Shown here: positions 12,759 through 21,189 of the stretch, piece after piece | Position numbering within the stretch: the first letter of the stretch is position 1 | Layout of the letters: every line of letters begins with the position of its first letter | From: Sphingopyxis sp. YR583 | GTDB taxonomy: Bacteria; Pseudomonadota; Alphaproteobacteria; Sphingomonadales; Sphingomonadaceae | Length of the DNA stretch: 64,000 bases | Assembly: GCF_900108295.1 (NCBI RefSeq) | Contig: NZ_FNWK01000001.1 | Location: forward strand, 1,550,001 to 1,614,000 | Direction of reading: 5' to 3' | Program-made: the position numbers and the translations under genes | Notes under the pieces: generated by a model | Told to the model about the DNA's origin: nothing | The model's database searches: none | The model's input: only the letters and a program-made list of their open reading frames with translations

Positions 12759-13081
12759 GCGCTGCAGTCGATCGCACGCTCGCCGCGCTTGCCGACCCCG
12801 TCCGGCGGCGCGCAGTCGAACTGCTCGGCCAGCGGCCGCGCAGCGCGGGCGAGCTGGCGGGTGAACTTGGGCTCGCTCCGCCCGCGATGAGCCGGCATCT
12901 GCGCGCACTCAAGGAGGGCGGGCTGGTCGAGGACGGGCACCCGGCGTTCGACGCGCGCGTGCGTATTTATAGCCTGAAGGACGGGGCGACCGACGGGCTG
13001 AAGCACTGGCTCGCCGAGACCGAGGCATTATGGATGCACCAGCTTGCCGCCTTCAAAGCGCATGTCGAGAGCGAGAAATGA
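12755..13081 (+). CDS. ArsR/SdpR-family winged-helix transcriptional regulator
   Basis: A 108-residue regulator beginning at TTG within a TTGA overlap with the VOC stop. The helix-turn-helix is visible in RRRAVELLGQRPRSAGELAG and LAPPAMSRHLRALKEGGLV. No metal-binding cysteines are seen, so it belongs to the metal-independent branch that is commonly paired with SRPBCC/AHSA1 proteins. It probably represses its own operon through the dyad at 12232-12248. Confidence 0.88.
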   Translation: MSAAVDRTLAALADPVRRRAVELLGQRPRSAGELAGELGLAPPAMSRHLRALKEGGLVEDGHPAFDARVRIYSLKDGATDGLKHWLAETEALWMHQLAAFKAHVESEK

Positions 13082-13545
13082 CCGCCGCCGTGATCGTCGC
13101 GCTGCGCGTCCCCGCGACGCCCGAGGCAGCATTCACCGCCTTCACGCGCGACATCGGGACATGGTGGAAAAGCCACCCGCTGTTCCAGCTTTCGCGTGAG
13201 GGTGACGGCGTGCTGCGTTTCGACCCCGCGGGGCCGGACGGGCGACTCGTCACGCGCTTCGACGACGGCCGGGAATGGGAAATCGGCCCGGTGCGCCACT
13301 GGCTGCCGGGCGAACGGCTGGCGTTCGGGTGGCGGCTGCCGAGCTTCAAGACCGATCAGGCGACCGAGGTCGATATACGCTTCGAGGCGATAGGCGCCGA
13401 GACGCGCGTGACGGTCGAACATCGCGGCTGGGATGCCATCCCGCAAAGCCATGTCGCGCGGCATGGCTTCGATCTGATGTTGTTCCAGCGGCGACTGGGG
13501 GAGTTTTGGCGGGGGTTGCTGAAGGCAATGGAAGCGGCGATGTGA
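13078..13545 (+). CDS. SRPBCC (AHSA1-like) domain protein
   Basis: A 155-residue START-like ligand-binding protein; ATG overlaps the ArsR stop (ATGA). The pattern ALRVPATPEAAFTAFT, a central tryptophan-rich segment (WWKSHPLF) and late VTVEHRGWD with a C-terminal helix fit the AHSA1 group. The cargo is unknown. ArsR-SRPBCC-VOC modules are common in proteobacteria and may sense or bind small hydrophobic compounds. Confidence 0.87.
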   Translation: MTAAVIVALRVPATPEAAFTAFTRDIGTWWKSHPLFQLSREGDGVLRFDPAGPDGRLVTRFDDGREWEIGPVRHWLPGERLAFGWRLPSFKTDQATEVDIRFEAIGAETRVTVEHRGWDAIPQSHVARHGFDLMLFQRRLGEFWRGLLKAMEAAM

Positions 13546-13660
13546 ATGACGGTCATGGGGTGGGGAGCTGCCGCCCCCACCTTCGTCCGTCTGCAACCGG
13601 TCGATAACCGACGATCAGAGAAACATTGCGTGCACCTCGCGCGCGCCCCAAATTGATCGT

Positions 13661-16072
13661 ATGTCCCTCCCCGCCCCCTTTGCCGAATGGTTTGCCGCGC
13701 GCGGGTGGCGCTTCAGGCGGCATCAGGCCGATATGCTCGCGGCGGGGCAGCGCGGTGAGCATGCGCTGCTCGTCGCGGCGACGGGGGCGGGCAAGACATT
13801 GTCGGGTTTCCTGCCGAGCCTCGTCAATCTTGCCGAGAATCCCTCCGACCGGCTGCACACGCTCTACGTCTCGCCGCTGAAAGCGCTCGCCGCCGACGTC
13901 GAGCGCAATTTGCTCGGCCCGATCGCCGAGATGGGGCTCGACATCAGCATCGAGAGCCGCAGCGGCGATACGAGTTCGGACAAGAAAGCGCGCCAGCGGA
14001 GCCGGCCGCCAAACATCCTGCTGACGACGCCCGAATCGCTGTCGCTCCTGCTGTCCTATCCCGACAGTTTCACGATGTTCGCCGAACTGAAAACCGTGGT
14101 GATCGACGAAATCCATGCCTTTGCGCCGGGCAAGCGCGGCGACCTGCTCGGCCTCGCGATGGCGCGGCTCCAGAAGATCGCTCCCGGGCTTCGCCGCGTC
14201 GGCCTGTCGGCGACGATCGCCGATCCGGTGCAATATGCGGGCTGGCTCGCGCCCGACGCCGACGCGCGCGCGGTGACGATCGTCGAGGGCGAGGCGGGCG
14301 CCGATCCCGATATCGCGATATTGCTGCCCGAGGGAGCGGTGCCATGGGCGGGTCATTCGGGCCGCTACGCGGTACATCAGGTGATGGAGGTGATCGCGGC
14401 GAACCGCACCACGATCATCTTTTGCAACACGCGCGGGCTCGCCGAGCTGATCTTTCAGGAGCTCTGGAAGGTCAACGACCTGTCGCTGCCGATCGCGATC
14501 CACCACGGCAGCCTCGACCGCGAGGCCCGCCAGCGTGCCGAGGCCGCGATGGCCGAAGGGCGGCTACGCGCGCTCGTCGCGACATCGAGCCTCGACCTCG
14601 GGCTCGACTGGGGCAACGTCGATTGCGTGATCCAGATGGGGGCGCCCAAAGGATCGTCACGGCTGTTGCAGCGGATCGGGCGCGCCAACCACCGGCTCGA
14701 CGAGCCGAGCAAGGCGCTGATCGTGCCCGGCAACCGCTTCGAATATCTGGAGGCGCAGGCGGCGCTCGACGCGGTCGATGACGGCGAGCGCGATGCCGAC
14801 CGCTTCCGCCCCGGCGCGCTCGACGTGCTGGCGCAACATGTGATGGCGCTCGCCTGCGCCGCGCCGTTCAGGGAGGATGAGCTGCTCGCCGAAATCCGGA
14901 GCGCTGCACCCTATCAGTGGATCGATGCCGAGACCTTTGCCCGCCTGCTCGGCTTCGTGCGCGACGGGGGCTATGCGCTCAAAAGCTACGACCGTTTCCG
15001 CCGGCTCGCGCCCGACGGACAGGGCGGGTGGCGGATCGCGCACCCCCGGCTCGCGGCGCAACACCGGCTCAACGCCGGGATCATCGTCGATGCGCCGACG
15101 CTCGACGTGCGGTTCAGGAACGGACGCCGGCTTGGCAGCGTCGAGGAATATTTCGCGAGCACGCTGGTGACCGGCGACACCTTTGCCTTCGCGGGACTCA
15201 GCCTCGAGGTGGAATCGATCCGCGACACCGACATTTATGTTCGCGCGACGACACGGCCCGCGCGCATACCCTCTTATGTCGGCGCGCGCATGGCGCTGAC
15301 GACGCGGCTTGCCGACCGGGTGCGCGGCTTCCTCGCCGATCCGGCGAGCTGGCAGCGCTTTCCCGAGGACGTCCGTTTCTGGCTGGAGATGCAGCAACTC
15401 CGGTCGGTGCTGCCGCGCCCCGGCGAGCTGCTGGTCGAAACCTTCCCGCACGAGGGCCATCATTATCTGGTCGCCTATCCATTCGAGGGATGGAATGCGC
15501 ACCAGTCGCTCGGCATGCTGATCACCAAGCGTATGGAACGCGCGGGAATGCAACCTTTGGGCTTCGTGGCGTCGGACTATGCGCTGGCGATCTGGTCGCT
15601 GCGCCCCGTCGAGCATCCCGAAAACCTGTTCGACGCCGAGATATTATCCGACGAATTCGTCGAATGGGTCGAGAATTCGCACCTGTTGAAGCGCGCCTTT
15701 CGCGAGGTCGCGGTGATCGGCGGCCTGATCGAGCGCCAGCATCCGGGCAAACGCAAGACGGGCAAACAGGTGACCTTTTCGACCGACCTCATCTTCGACG
15801 TGCTGCGCAAATATGAGCCCGACCATCTGCTGCTCGAAGCCGCCTGGGCCGATGCACGCGAGCGGCTGACCGACGTCGCGCGACTGGGCGATCTGCTCGA
15901 CCGCGCGGCGGGGACGATGCTCCACAAGACGCTCGAGCGGATCAGCCCGCTGGCGATCCCCGTGCTGGTGCTGATCGGGCGCGAAAATGTCGCCGCGGCC
16001 GATATCGACGATGCGTTGCTGGGCGAGCTGGCCGACACACTCGCCGAACAGGCGATGCGCCTCGACGAGTGA
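13661..16072 (+). CDS. ligase-associated DEXH-box DNA helicase (Lhr-like)
   Basis: An 803-residue superfamily 2 helicase. Motif I ATGAGKT (about residue 45), motif II VVIDEIHAF, motif III LSATIADP, and motif VI QRIGRANHR are present, followed by the long C-terminal Lhr-core region. It belongs to the ligase-associated DNA damage response set, where it is normally found with an ATP-dependent ligase, an exonuclease and the PdeM phosphoesterase. PdeM is present downstream at 17214; the ligase and exonuclease are not in this window. Confidence 0.94.
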   Translation: MSLPAPFAEWFAARGWRFRRHQADMLAAGQRGEHALLVAATGAGKTLSGFLPSLVNLAENPSDRLHTLYVSPLKALAADVERNLLGPIAEMGLDISIESRSGDTSSDKKARQRSRPPNILLTTPESLSLLLSYPDSFTMFAELKTVVIDEIHAFAPGKRGDLLGLAMARLQKIAPGLRRVGLSATIADPVQYAGWLAPDADARAVTIVEGEAGADPDIAILLPEGAVPWAGHSGRYAVHQVMEVIAANRTTIIFCNTRGLAELIFQELWKVNDLSLPIAIHHGSLDREARQRAEAAMAEGRLRALVATSSLDLGLDWGNVDCVIQMGAPKGSSRLLQRIGRANHRLDEPSKALIVPGNRFEYLEAQAALDAVDDGERDADRFRPGALDVLAQHVMALACAAPFREDELLAEIRSAAPYQWIDAETFARLLGFVRDGGYALKSYDRFRRLAPDGQGGWRIAHPRLAAQHRLNAGIIVDAPTLDVRFRNGRRLGSVEEYFASTLVTGDTFAFAGLSLEVESIRDTDIYVRATTRPARIPSYVGARMALTTRLADRVRGFLADPASWQRFPEDVRFWLEMQQLRSVLPRPGELLVETFPHEGHHYLVAYPFEGWNAHQSLGMLITKRMERAGMQPLGFVASDYALAIWSLRPVEHPENLFDAEILSDEFVEWVENSHLLKRAFREVAVIGGLIERQHPGKRKTGKQVTFSTDLIFDVLRKYEPDHLLLEAAWADARERLTDVARLGDLLDRAAGTMLHKTLERISPLAIPVLVLIGRENVAAADIDDALLGELADTLAEQAMRLDE

Positions 16073-16141
16073 CCGGCGTTTCGCTTGCTGCGCGGGGCGA
16101 TGAGGCGTAGATTGCCGGAAAATATACAGAGGATGCCAGCG

Positions 16142-17173
16142 ATGACCAATGCTTCCATGCGGTCCGTCCTTTTGGCGCTGCTCGCCGCGCCCGCGCTGCT
16201 CGGTGCGACACCGGCCCCCACCGATCCCGCACCCGCTCCCGCCGCGACACCCCCGCCGCCGGGCGAGACCGCGCTCCCGCCGATCACCGTCGTTCCGTTC
16301 ATCCAGCCATTCGACCTCGACGCATCGCGGCGCATGTCGGTGCAGGTGATGGTCGGGGGGAAAGGCCCCTTTTCCTTCCTCGTCGACACCGGCGCCGAAC
16401 GGACGGTGATCGCCCGCGAACTCGCCGAACGGCTGGCGCTCGTCGAAGGCGCGAAGCTGAAGCTCGCGACGATCGGCGGCTCGTCGATCGTGCCGAGCTA
16501 TCGCATCGCGGCGCTGCAGATGTCGAACCTGCACCTCGCCTCGGTCGAGGCGCCGGCCTTTTTCGGGCGGCACATCGGCGCGGCGGGGCTGATCGGCGTC
16601 GACATGCTCGAGGAACGCCGGATTCTTATCGATTTCCGCAAGGAAAGCATGTCGATCCTCGAAACGCGCAAACGCGCCCGCCCGATCATCCGCGACGACG
16701 ACGCGATCGTCGTCACCGCGCGCAACATGGCGGGCAGGCTGATCTTGTCCGACGCGCGGCTGGGCGGAAAGCGCGTCGACGTCATCGTCGATACCGGCGC
16801 GCAGACGAGCGTCGGCAATATCGCGTTGCAGAAACTCGTCGCCGCGCAGCGCCAGAACCGCCAGCCCTTCACCCCCACCGTGCTGGACGCCGTCACGGGC
16901 GAAGAGGTGCCGGCGATGCGGACCGCGATCAAGCGCATCGTCATCAGCGGGATGGACGTCAACGACCTGCCCGTCAGCTTTGCCGATAGCCAGGCCTTTC
17001 GCGCGCTGGGGCTCGACGACCGGCCCGCGCTGTTGCTCGGCATGGACAGCCTGTCATTGTTCGACCGCGTCGAGATCGACTTCCCGAACAAGCGCGTCGT
17101 CTTTGACCTGCCCGACGAAGCGAGCCGGATGCCGCCGATGCGCTTCGCCGCAAATCTGGCGCCGCGCGGCTAG
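16142..17173 (+). CDS. exported retropepsin-like aspartyl protease with two DTGA sites
   Basis: A 343-residue protein with a signal peptide (VLLALLAAPALLGATPA) and a proline-rich linker. Two retropepsin-type motifs, FLVDTGAERTVI (about residue 80) and VIVDTGAQTSVG (about residue 215), suggest that both halves of a pepsin-like dimer sit in one chain. The start at 16142 has GAGGA 8 bases upstream; an earlier ATG at 16133 is possible. Substrate unknown; likely periplasmic. It sits between two genes of the ligase-associated repair set with which it has no known link. Confidence 0.85.
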   Translation: MTNASMRSVLLALLAAPALLGATPAPTDPAPAPAATPPPPGETALPPITVVPFIQPFDLDASRRMSVQVMVGGKGPFSFLVDTGAERTVIARELAERLALVEGAKLKLATIGGSSIVPSYRIAALQMSNLHLASVEAPAFFGRHIGAAGLIGVDMLEERRILIDFRKESMSILETRKRARPIIRDDDAIVVTARNMAGRLILSDARLGGKRVDVIVDTGAQTSVGNIALQKLVAAQRQNRQPFTPTVLDAVTGEEVPAMRTAIKRIVISGMDVNDLPVSFADSQAFRALGLDDRPALLLGMDSLSLFDRVEIDFPNKRVVFDLPDEASRMPPMRFAANLAPRG

Positions 17174-17213
17174 GACGCTTGCGGCCGGCAAGCCGCGCCG
17201 TCATAGCGGGCGC

Positions 17214-17936
17214 ATGTCCGCCGCCGCGACTTTCGATTTTGCGGGCCAGTCGTTCCACATGCTGGCCGACCGGGCGCTGTTCTGGCCGCGCCACGGGGCC
17301 CTGATCGTCGCCGACCTGCACCTCGAAAAAGCGAGCTGGTATGCCGCGCTCGGCCAGCCGCTGCCGCCCTATGACAGCCACGACACGCTCGACCGGCTCG
17401 CCGCGCTCGCCGCGGCCACCGCCGCGCGCGCGATCTGGTGCCTCGGCGACAGTTTTCACGATCGCGACGCCGCTGAGCGTATCGTCCCGGCAGTCGCCGA
17501 CCGCCTGTTCGGACAGGCGGCATCGGCGAAGCTGCTGTGGATCGCGGGCAACCACGACGGGCTGACCGGCGGCGCGTGGGGCGGAGAGGTCGCCGACGAA
17601 CTGGTCGTCGACGGAATCGTGTTACGCCACCAAAGCGCCCCGCACGAGACACGCCCGGAGATTTCGGGCCATTTCCACCCCAAGCTGCGGCTGAATATCC
17701 GCGGCCGCCATGTCTCGCGCCCCTGCTTTGCCGGCGACGGTCGGCGATTGATTCTGCCCGCTTTCGGAGCGCTGACGGGCGGCCTTGCGGCTGACGATCC
17801 GGTCATCGCGGCAAATTTTGCCGGTCCGTATGAGGCGATGTTGGTCGCGCGCGGACGTCACCTTCGCTTTCCCTGCCCCGGCCGACCGGCCGATGACGCT
17901 ACGGCAAGCCGCGCCGTTGTCGCTCGCCGGGGCTAA
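17214..17936 (+). CDS. pdeM: ligase-associated DNA damage response phosphoesterase
   Basis: A 240-residue calcineurin-like metallophosphoesterase. All metal-binding motifs are visible: DLHLEK, GDSFHD, GNHD and GHFHPK. PdeM is the nuclease of the ligase-associated repair set and is proposed to process DNA ends. The ATG at 17214 follows 40 bases after the protease stop; upstream in-frame codons run inside the preceding gene and are rejected as start. Confidence 0.92.
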   Translation: MSAAATFDFAGQSFHMLADRALFWPRHGALIVADLHLEKASWYAALGQPLPPYDSHDTLDRLAALAAATAARAIWCLGDSFHDRDAAERIVPAVADRLFGQAASAKLLWIAGNHDGLTGGAWGGEVADELVVDGIVLRHQSAPHETRPEISGHFHPKLRLNIRGRHVSRPCFAGDGRRLILPAFGALTGGLAADDPVIAANFAGPYEAMLVARGRHLRFPCPGRPADDATASRAVVARRG

Positions 17937-18037
17937 GTCCCGCCGAACAGGCCCTTTTCTGCCTGTGACCAAAAAGCATCACCCGAGCAAAAACGACGCA
18001 AATACAGGCCTCCCGCTGGATCGGTCGCGCAATTGAG

Positions 18038-18060
18038 TTATGCTCCACGGGCAACAAAAA
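18038..18060 (+). promoter_or_regulatory. upstream element shared by the two TonB receptor genes, copy 1
   Basis: TTATGCTCC followed by GGGCAACAAAAA, about 50 bases before the first receptor start. A very similar block (TTACGCTCC, GGCAACGACAAAAAA) lies before the second receptor at 21117. The match suggests a common promoter or an operator kept after gene duplication. Which bases form the -10 or -35 is not clear. Confidence 0.4.
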
Positions 18061-18088
18061 TAAATAAATGTTGAGAGGAGTGCCCGAT

Positions 18089-20947
18089 ATGAAATCATCT
18101 TCCCTTTGTGCTGCCCGACTGATGCGCACCAGTGCGCTCGGCGTATCGCTCGCCATCGCTGCGGTATCGGTGCCGGCTTTTGCGCAAGATGCGCCTGCCG
18201 ACACTGCGACCGATGACAGCGACAACACGCCGATCATCGTGACCGCGCAGGGCCGCGCCCAGCTGCTGTCCGACGTGCCGGTCGCGATCTCCGCGGTCAG
18301 CGCCGAAACGCTGCAGAACAGCGGCGCGAACGACATCCGCCAGCTCAATCAGGTCGCCCCGTCGCTGTTCGTCTCGTCGACCGGGTCGGAAGCGAACGGG
18401 TCGGCACGCATCCGCGGTATCGGTACGGTGGGCGACAACCCCGGCCTCGAAAGTTCGGTTCCCGTGTTCATCGACGGCGTCTATCGCTCGCGGTCGGGCA
18501 TCGGCCTCAACGAACTTGGCGAAATCGACCGCGTCGAAGTGCAGCGCGGTCCGCAGGGCACCCTCGGCGGCCGTAACTCCTCGGCGGGCCTGATCAGCAT
18601 CTATTCGAAAAAGCCGAGCTTCGAATTCGGCGGTTCGGGCGAGATCACCTATGGCAATTATGACTATTGGCGGCTCGCCGGTGGCGTGACCGGCCCGATC
18701 GCCGACACCCTTGCCTTCCGCCTCGACGGCGTCTGGGTCAAGCGCGACGGCTTCCTCAAGGACACCACGAACGACATCGACATCAACAATCGCGACCGCT
18801 ATTTCGTGCGCGGGCAGTTGCTGTTCGAACCGACCGATGCGCTGTCGATCCGGCTGATTGCCGATTACACCTATCGTGACGAACGGTGCTGCGGCGCGAT
18901 CTATGTCGACAACAGCGTGAATCCGGCGATTGGCAATCTCAACAATCCTTCGCCGCTGCCGCTGCCGCCGGGCACCGCGGTTCCGGCCGGCACCAACAAT
19001 ATCATCACTGTCCTGCGCGACCTCGGCCAGCCGATCGGTGCGTTCAACCAAGGATATAGCCGGAATCTGTCGGTTTCCTCCGGACGCAGCTTCGCCGGTG
19101 AAACCAAGGACTACGGCTTCTCCGGCCAGATCGACTATGATCTGGGCGGTGCGACGATCACCTCGATCACCGGCTATCGCGAATATCGGTCGGGTCAGGC
19201 CGGCGACCTCGACTATGGCGCGGTCGATATCCTCTATCGCGCCCCGAGCGACGACGCTTATCGCCAGTTCCACACCTTCACCCAAGAATTGCGCCTGCAG
19301 GGCGAAGCCTTCGACGGCAAGCTCGACTGGCTCGTCGGCGGCTTTTATTCGAACGAAAAGCTGACCGTTCGCGACAATCTGCGTTTCGGCACGCAATATG
19401 GCCAGTTCGCAGCGTGCCGCCTGGTTTCGGGCAGCCTGTCCTTTGCCTATGGCCCGACCTCAGCCGGCTGCCTCAGCCCGGCCGGACGCGCGGGCTTGCT
19501 CGCCGCCAATGCCGGAGCAGGCCAGTTTGGCGCCGCAACGCCGCTGCTGCTTGGTGCGATCGATCGTCTGAGCACGCTCAGCGACAAGGGCAGCATCAAC
19601 GACCGTTATCATCAGAACGGCACCAACTGGGCGCTGTTCACGCACAATATCTTCCACATCACCGACAAGCTCGATTTCACCTTTGGCGTCCGGTACACGC
19701 ACGACAAGAAGAAGTTCAACGCGTCGTTCACCAACGACAATACCATCTGTACCCAGAATCAGGCAGCCATCGGGGGCCTCCTCGCCAATGCGGCGCTGCA
19801 GCCGCTGGTCGCCGGCATCCTGGGCCTCAGCTGTCAGGGCAATTCGACCGCCGAACTCAATGGCGTGTCGATCAACGACCAGCGCAGCGAGGATGAGTTC
19901 ACCGGCACGGCGATCCTGTCGTACAAGCCGGTCGACGACCTCATGGTCTATGCAAGCTATTCGCGCGGATACAAGGCGGGCGGTTTCAACCTCGACCGTT
20001 CGGCGCTGAAGAACCCCGTCATCCTCGCGCCCAATACGCCCAGTGCGACATTTGCCGCAGTCGGCGGGGCACAGGCGCTGGTGGGCAACCTCCAGTTCGA
20101 TCCCGAACTGGTCAACAGCTACGAAATCGGCGCGAAATATGCGACCGGTCCGTTCAGCGTCGGGTTGACTTTGTTCCGTTCCGATTTCGAGAATTTCCAG
20201 CTCAACACGTTCAACGGCACGGTCTTCCTGGTCCAGAACATCAATGGCTGCGAAACCGACCTGAATGGCGCGGATCGCGATCAGAACAAGTTTGCCGGGT
20301 CGCCCAACTATATCGCGCCGACGGCGGCCAACGCCAATCCCGCGAACAGCACCGGCGCCTGCGCCGCCGACAAGGTGGGTTGGGGTGTCCGCTCGGAGGG
20401 CTTCGAACTCGAAGCGTCGCTGGTCCCGGCGCCGAGCTTCCGCATGACCGCGGGCCTCACCTATGCGAAGACGAAATATCGCAGCAATCTGGTGGGCACC
20501 GCGGCGGGCGCTCCGCTCGATCAGGCCCTGCGCAAGCTGCCCGGCGACAATATGTCGAACGCGCCCGAACTGGTCGCAACCGGCAGCGTCGCCTGGACGC
20601 CCGATATCGGCAGCGGCGGCATGACCGGCCTTGTCTATATCGATGGCCGCATGACCAGCGATTACAATACCGGGTCGGACCTGTTCCCGCAGAAGGAACA
20701 GGATGGCTATGCGATCTTCAACGCGCGCATCGGCATTCGCGGCCCCGACGAGAAGTGGGGCATCGAATTCTGGGGCCAGAATATCTTCAACAAACAATAT
20801 GCCCAGGTCGCCTTCAACTCGCCGTTCCAGGAAGGTGCGACGACGAGCGCTTTTGCAGACCCGCAATATCCGGGCGGTCGCCAGATCTATTCACAGTTCC
20901 TCGCCGAACCGCGGACCTATGGCGTGACGCTGCGCGGCAAGTTCTAA
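18089..20947 (+). CDS. TonB-dependent outer-membrane receptor
   Basis: A 952-residue TonB-dependent receptor. The chosen ATG has GAGAGGAG 8 bases upstream, and is followed by a signal peptide ending at VPAFAQ. The TonB-box-like TPIIVTAQG precedes the plug (SDVPVAISAVSAETLQ; RIRGIGTVGDNPGLE; FIDGVYRSRSG). The barrel ends in the expected aromatic residue (RGKF). The plug motif normally read as GTLFGRN is GTLGGRN here. Substrate unknown. The neighbouring receptor at 21190 is a clear paralogue; both are followed by their own terminator. Confidence 0.93.
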   Translation: MKSSSLCAARLMRTSALGVSLAIAAVSVPAFAQDAPADTATDDSDNTPIIVTAQGRAQLLSDVPVAISAVSAETLQNSGANDIRQLNQVAPSLFVSSTGSEANGSARIRGIGTVGDNPGLESSVPVFIDGVYRSRSGIGLNELGEIDRVEVQRGPQGTLGGRNSSAGLISIYSKKPSFEFGGSGEITYGNYDYWRLAGGVTGPIADTLAFRLDGVWVKRDGFLKDTTNDIDINNRDRYFVRGQLLFEPTDALSIRLIADYTYRDERCCGAIYVDNSVNPAIGNLNNPSPLPLPPGTAVPAGTNNIITVLRDLGQPIGAFNQGYSRNLSVSSGRSFAGETKDYGFSGQIDYDLGGATITSITGYREYRSGQAGDLDYGAVDILYRAPSDDAYRQFHTFTQELRLQGEAFDGKLDWLVGGFYSNEKLTVRDNLRFGTQYGQFAACRLVSGSLSFAYGPTSAGCLSPAGRAGLLAANAGAGQFGAATPLLLGAIDRLSTLSDKGSINDRYHQNGTNWALFTHNIFHITDKLDFTFGVRYTHDKKKFNASFTNDNTICTQNQAAIGGLLANAALQPLVAGILGLSCQGNSTAELNGVSINDQRSEDEFTGTAILSYKPVDDLMVYASYSRGYKAGGFNLDRSALKNPVILAPNTPSATFAAVGGAQALVGNLQFDPELVNSYEIGAKYATGPFSVGLTLFRSDFENFQLNTFNGTVFLVQNINGCETDLNGADRDQNKFAGSPNYIAPTAANANPANSTGACAADKVGWGVRSEGFELEASLVPAPSFRMTAGLTYAKTKYRSNLVGTAAGAPLDQALRKLPGDNMSNAPELVATGSVAWTPDIGSGGMTGLVYIDGRMTSDYNTGSDLFPQKEQDGYAIFNARIGIRGPDEKWGIEFWGQNIFNKQYAQVAFNSPFQEGATTSAFADPQYPGGRQIYSQFLAEPRTYGVTLRGKF

Positions 20948-20970
20948 GTCGCAGCGAACGGGAGATATTC

Positions 20971-21005
20971 GGGGCGAGGCACCATGTGCCTCGCCCCTTT
21001 CTTTT
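20971..21005 (+). terminator. intrinsic terminator after first TonB receptor
   Basis: A perfect 12-bp stem (GGGGCGAGGCAC at 20971-20982 with its complement at 20986-20997), 3-base loop CAT, then TTTCTTTT. It lies 23 bases after the receptor stop, so the two receptor genes are separate units. Confidence 0.92.
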
Positions 21006-21116
21006 GCCCGGCCGAGTCAACCCGTCACATCTGACAGCTGTGACACAAAAGCCGCGCATTCCGGGTAATGACGTTACGGAACAGGCGTCGTGCTGGATTG
21101 CCGCCGCGAATTCATG

Positions 21117-21140
21117 TTACGCTCCGGCAACGACAAAAAA
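21117..21140 (+). promoter_or_regulatory. upstream element shared by the two TonB receptor genes, copy 2
   Basis: TTACGCTCC then GGCAACGACAAAAAA, about 70 bases before the second receptor start. See the copy at 18038. Confidence 0.4.
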
Positions 21141-21189
21141 GACCGCTCTCCCCACAAAGACAGACCTTGTGAGAGGAGGGCCATTTCCC

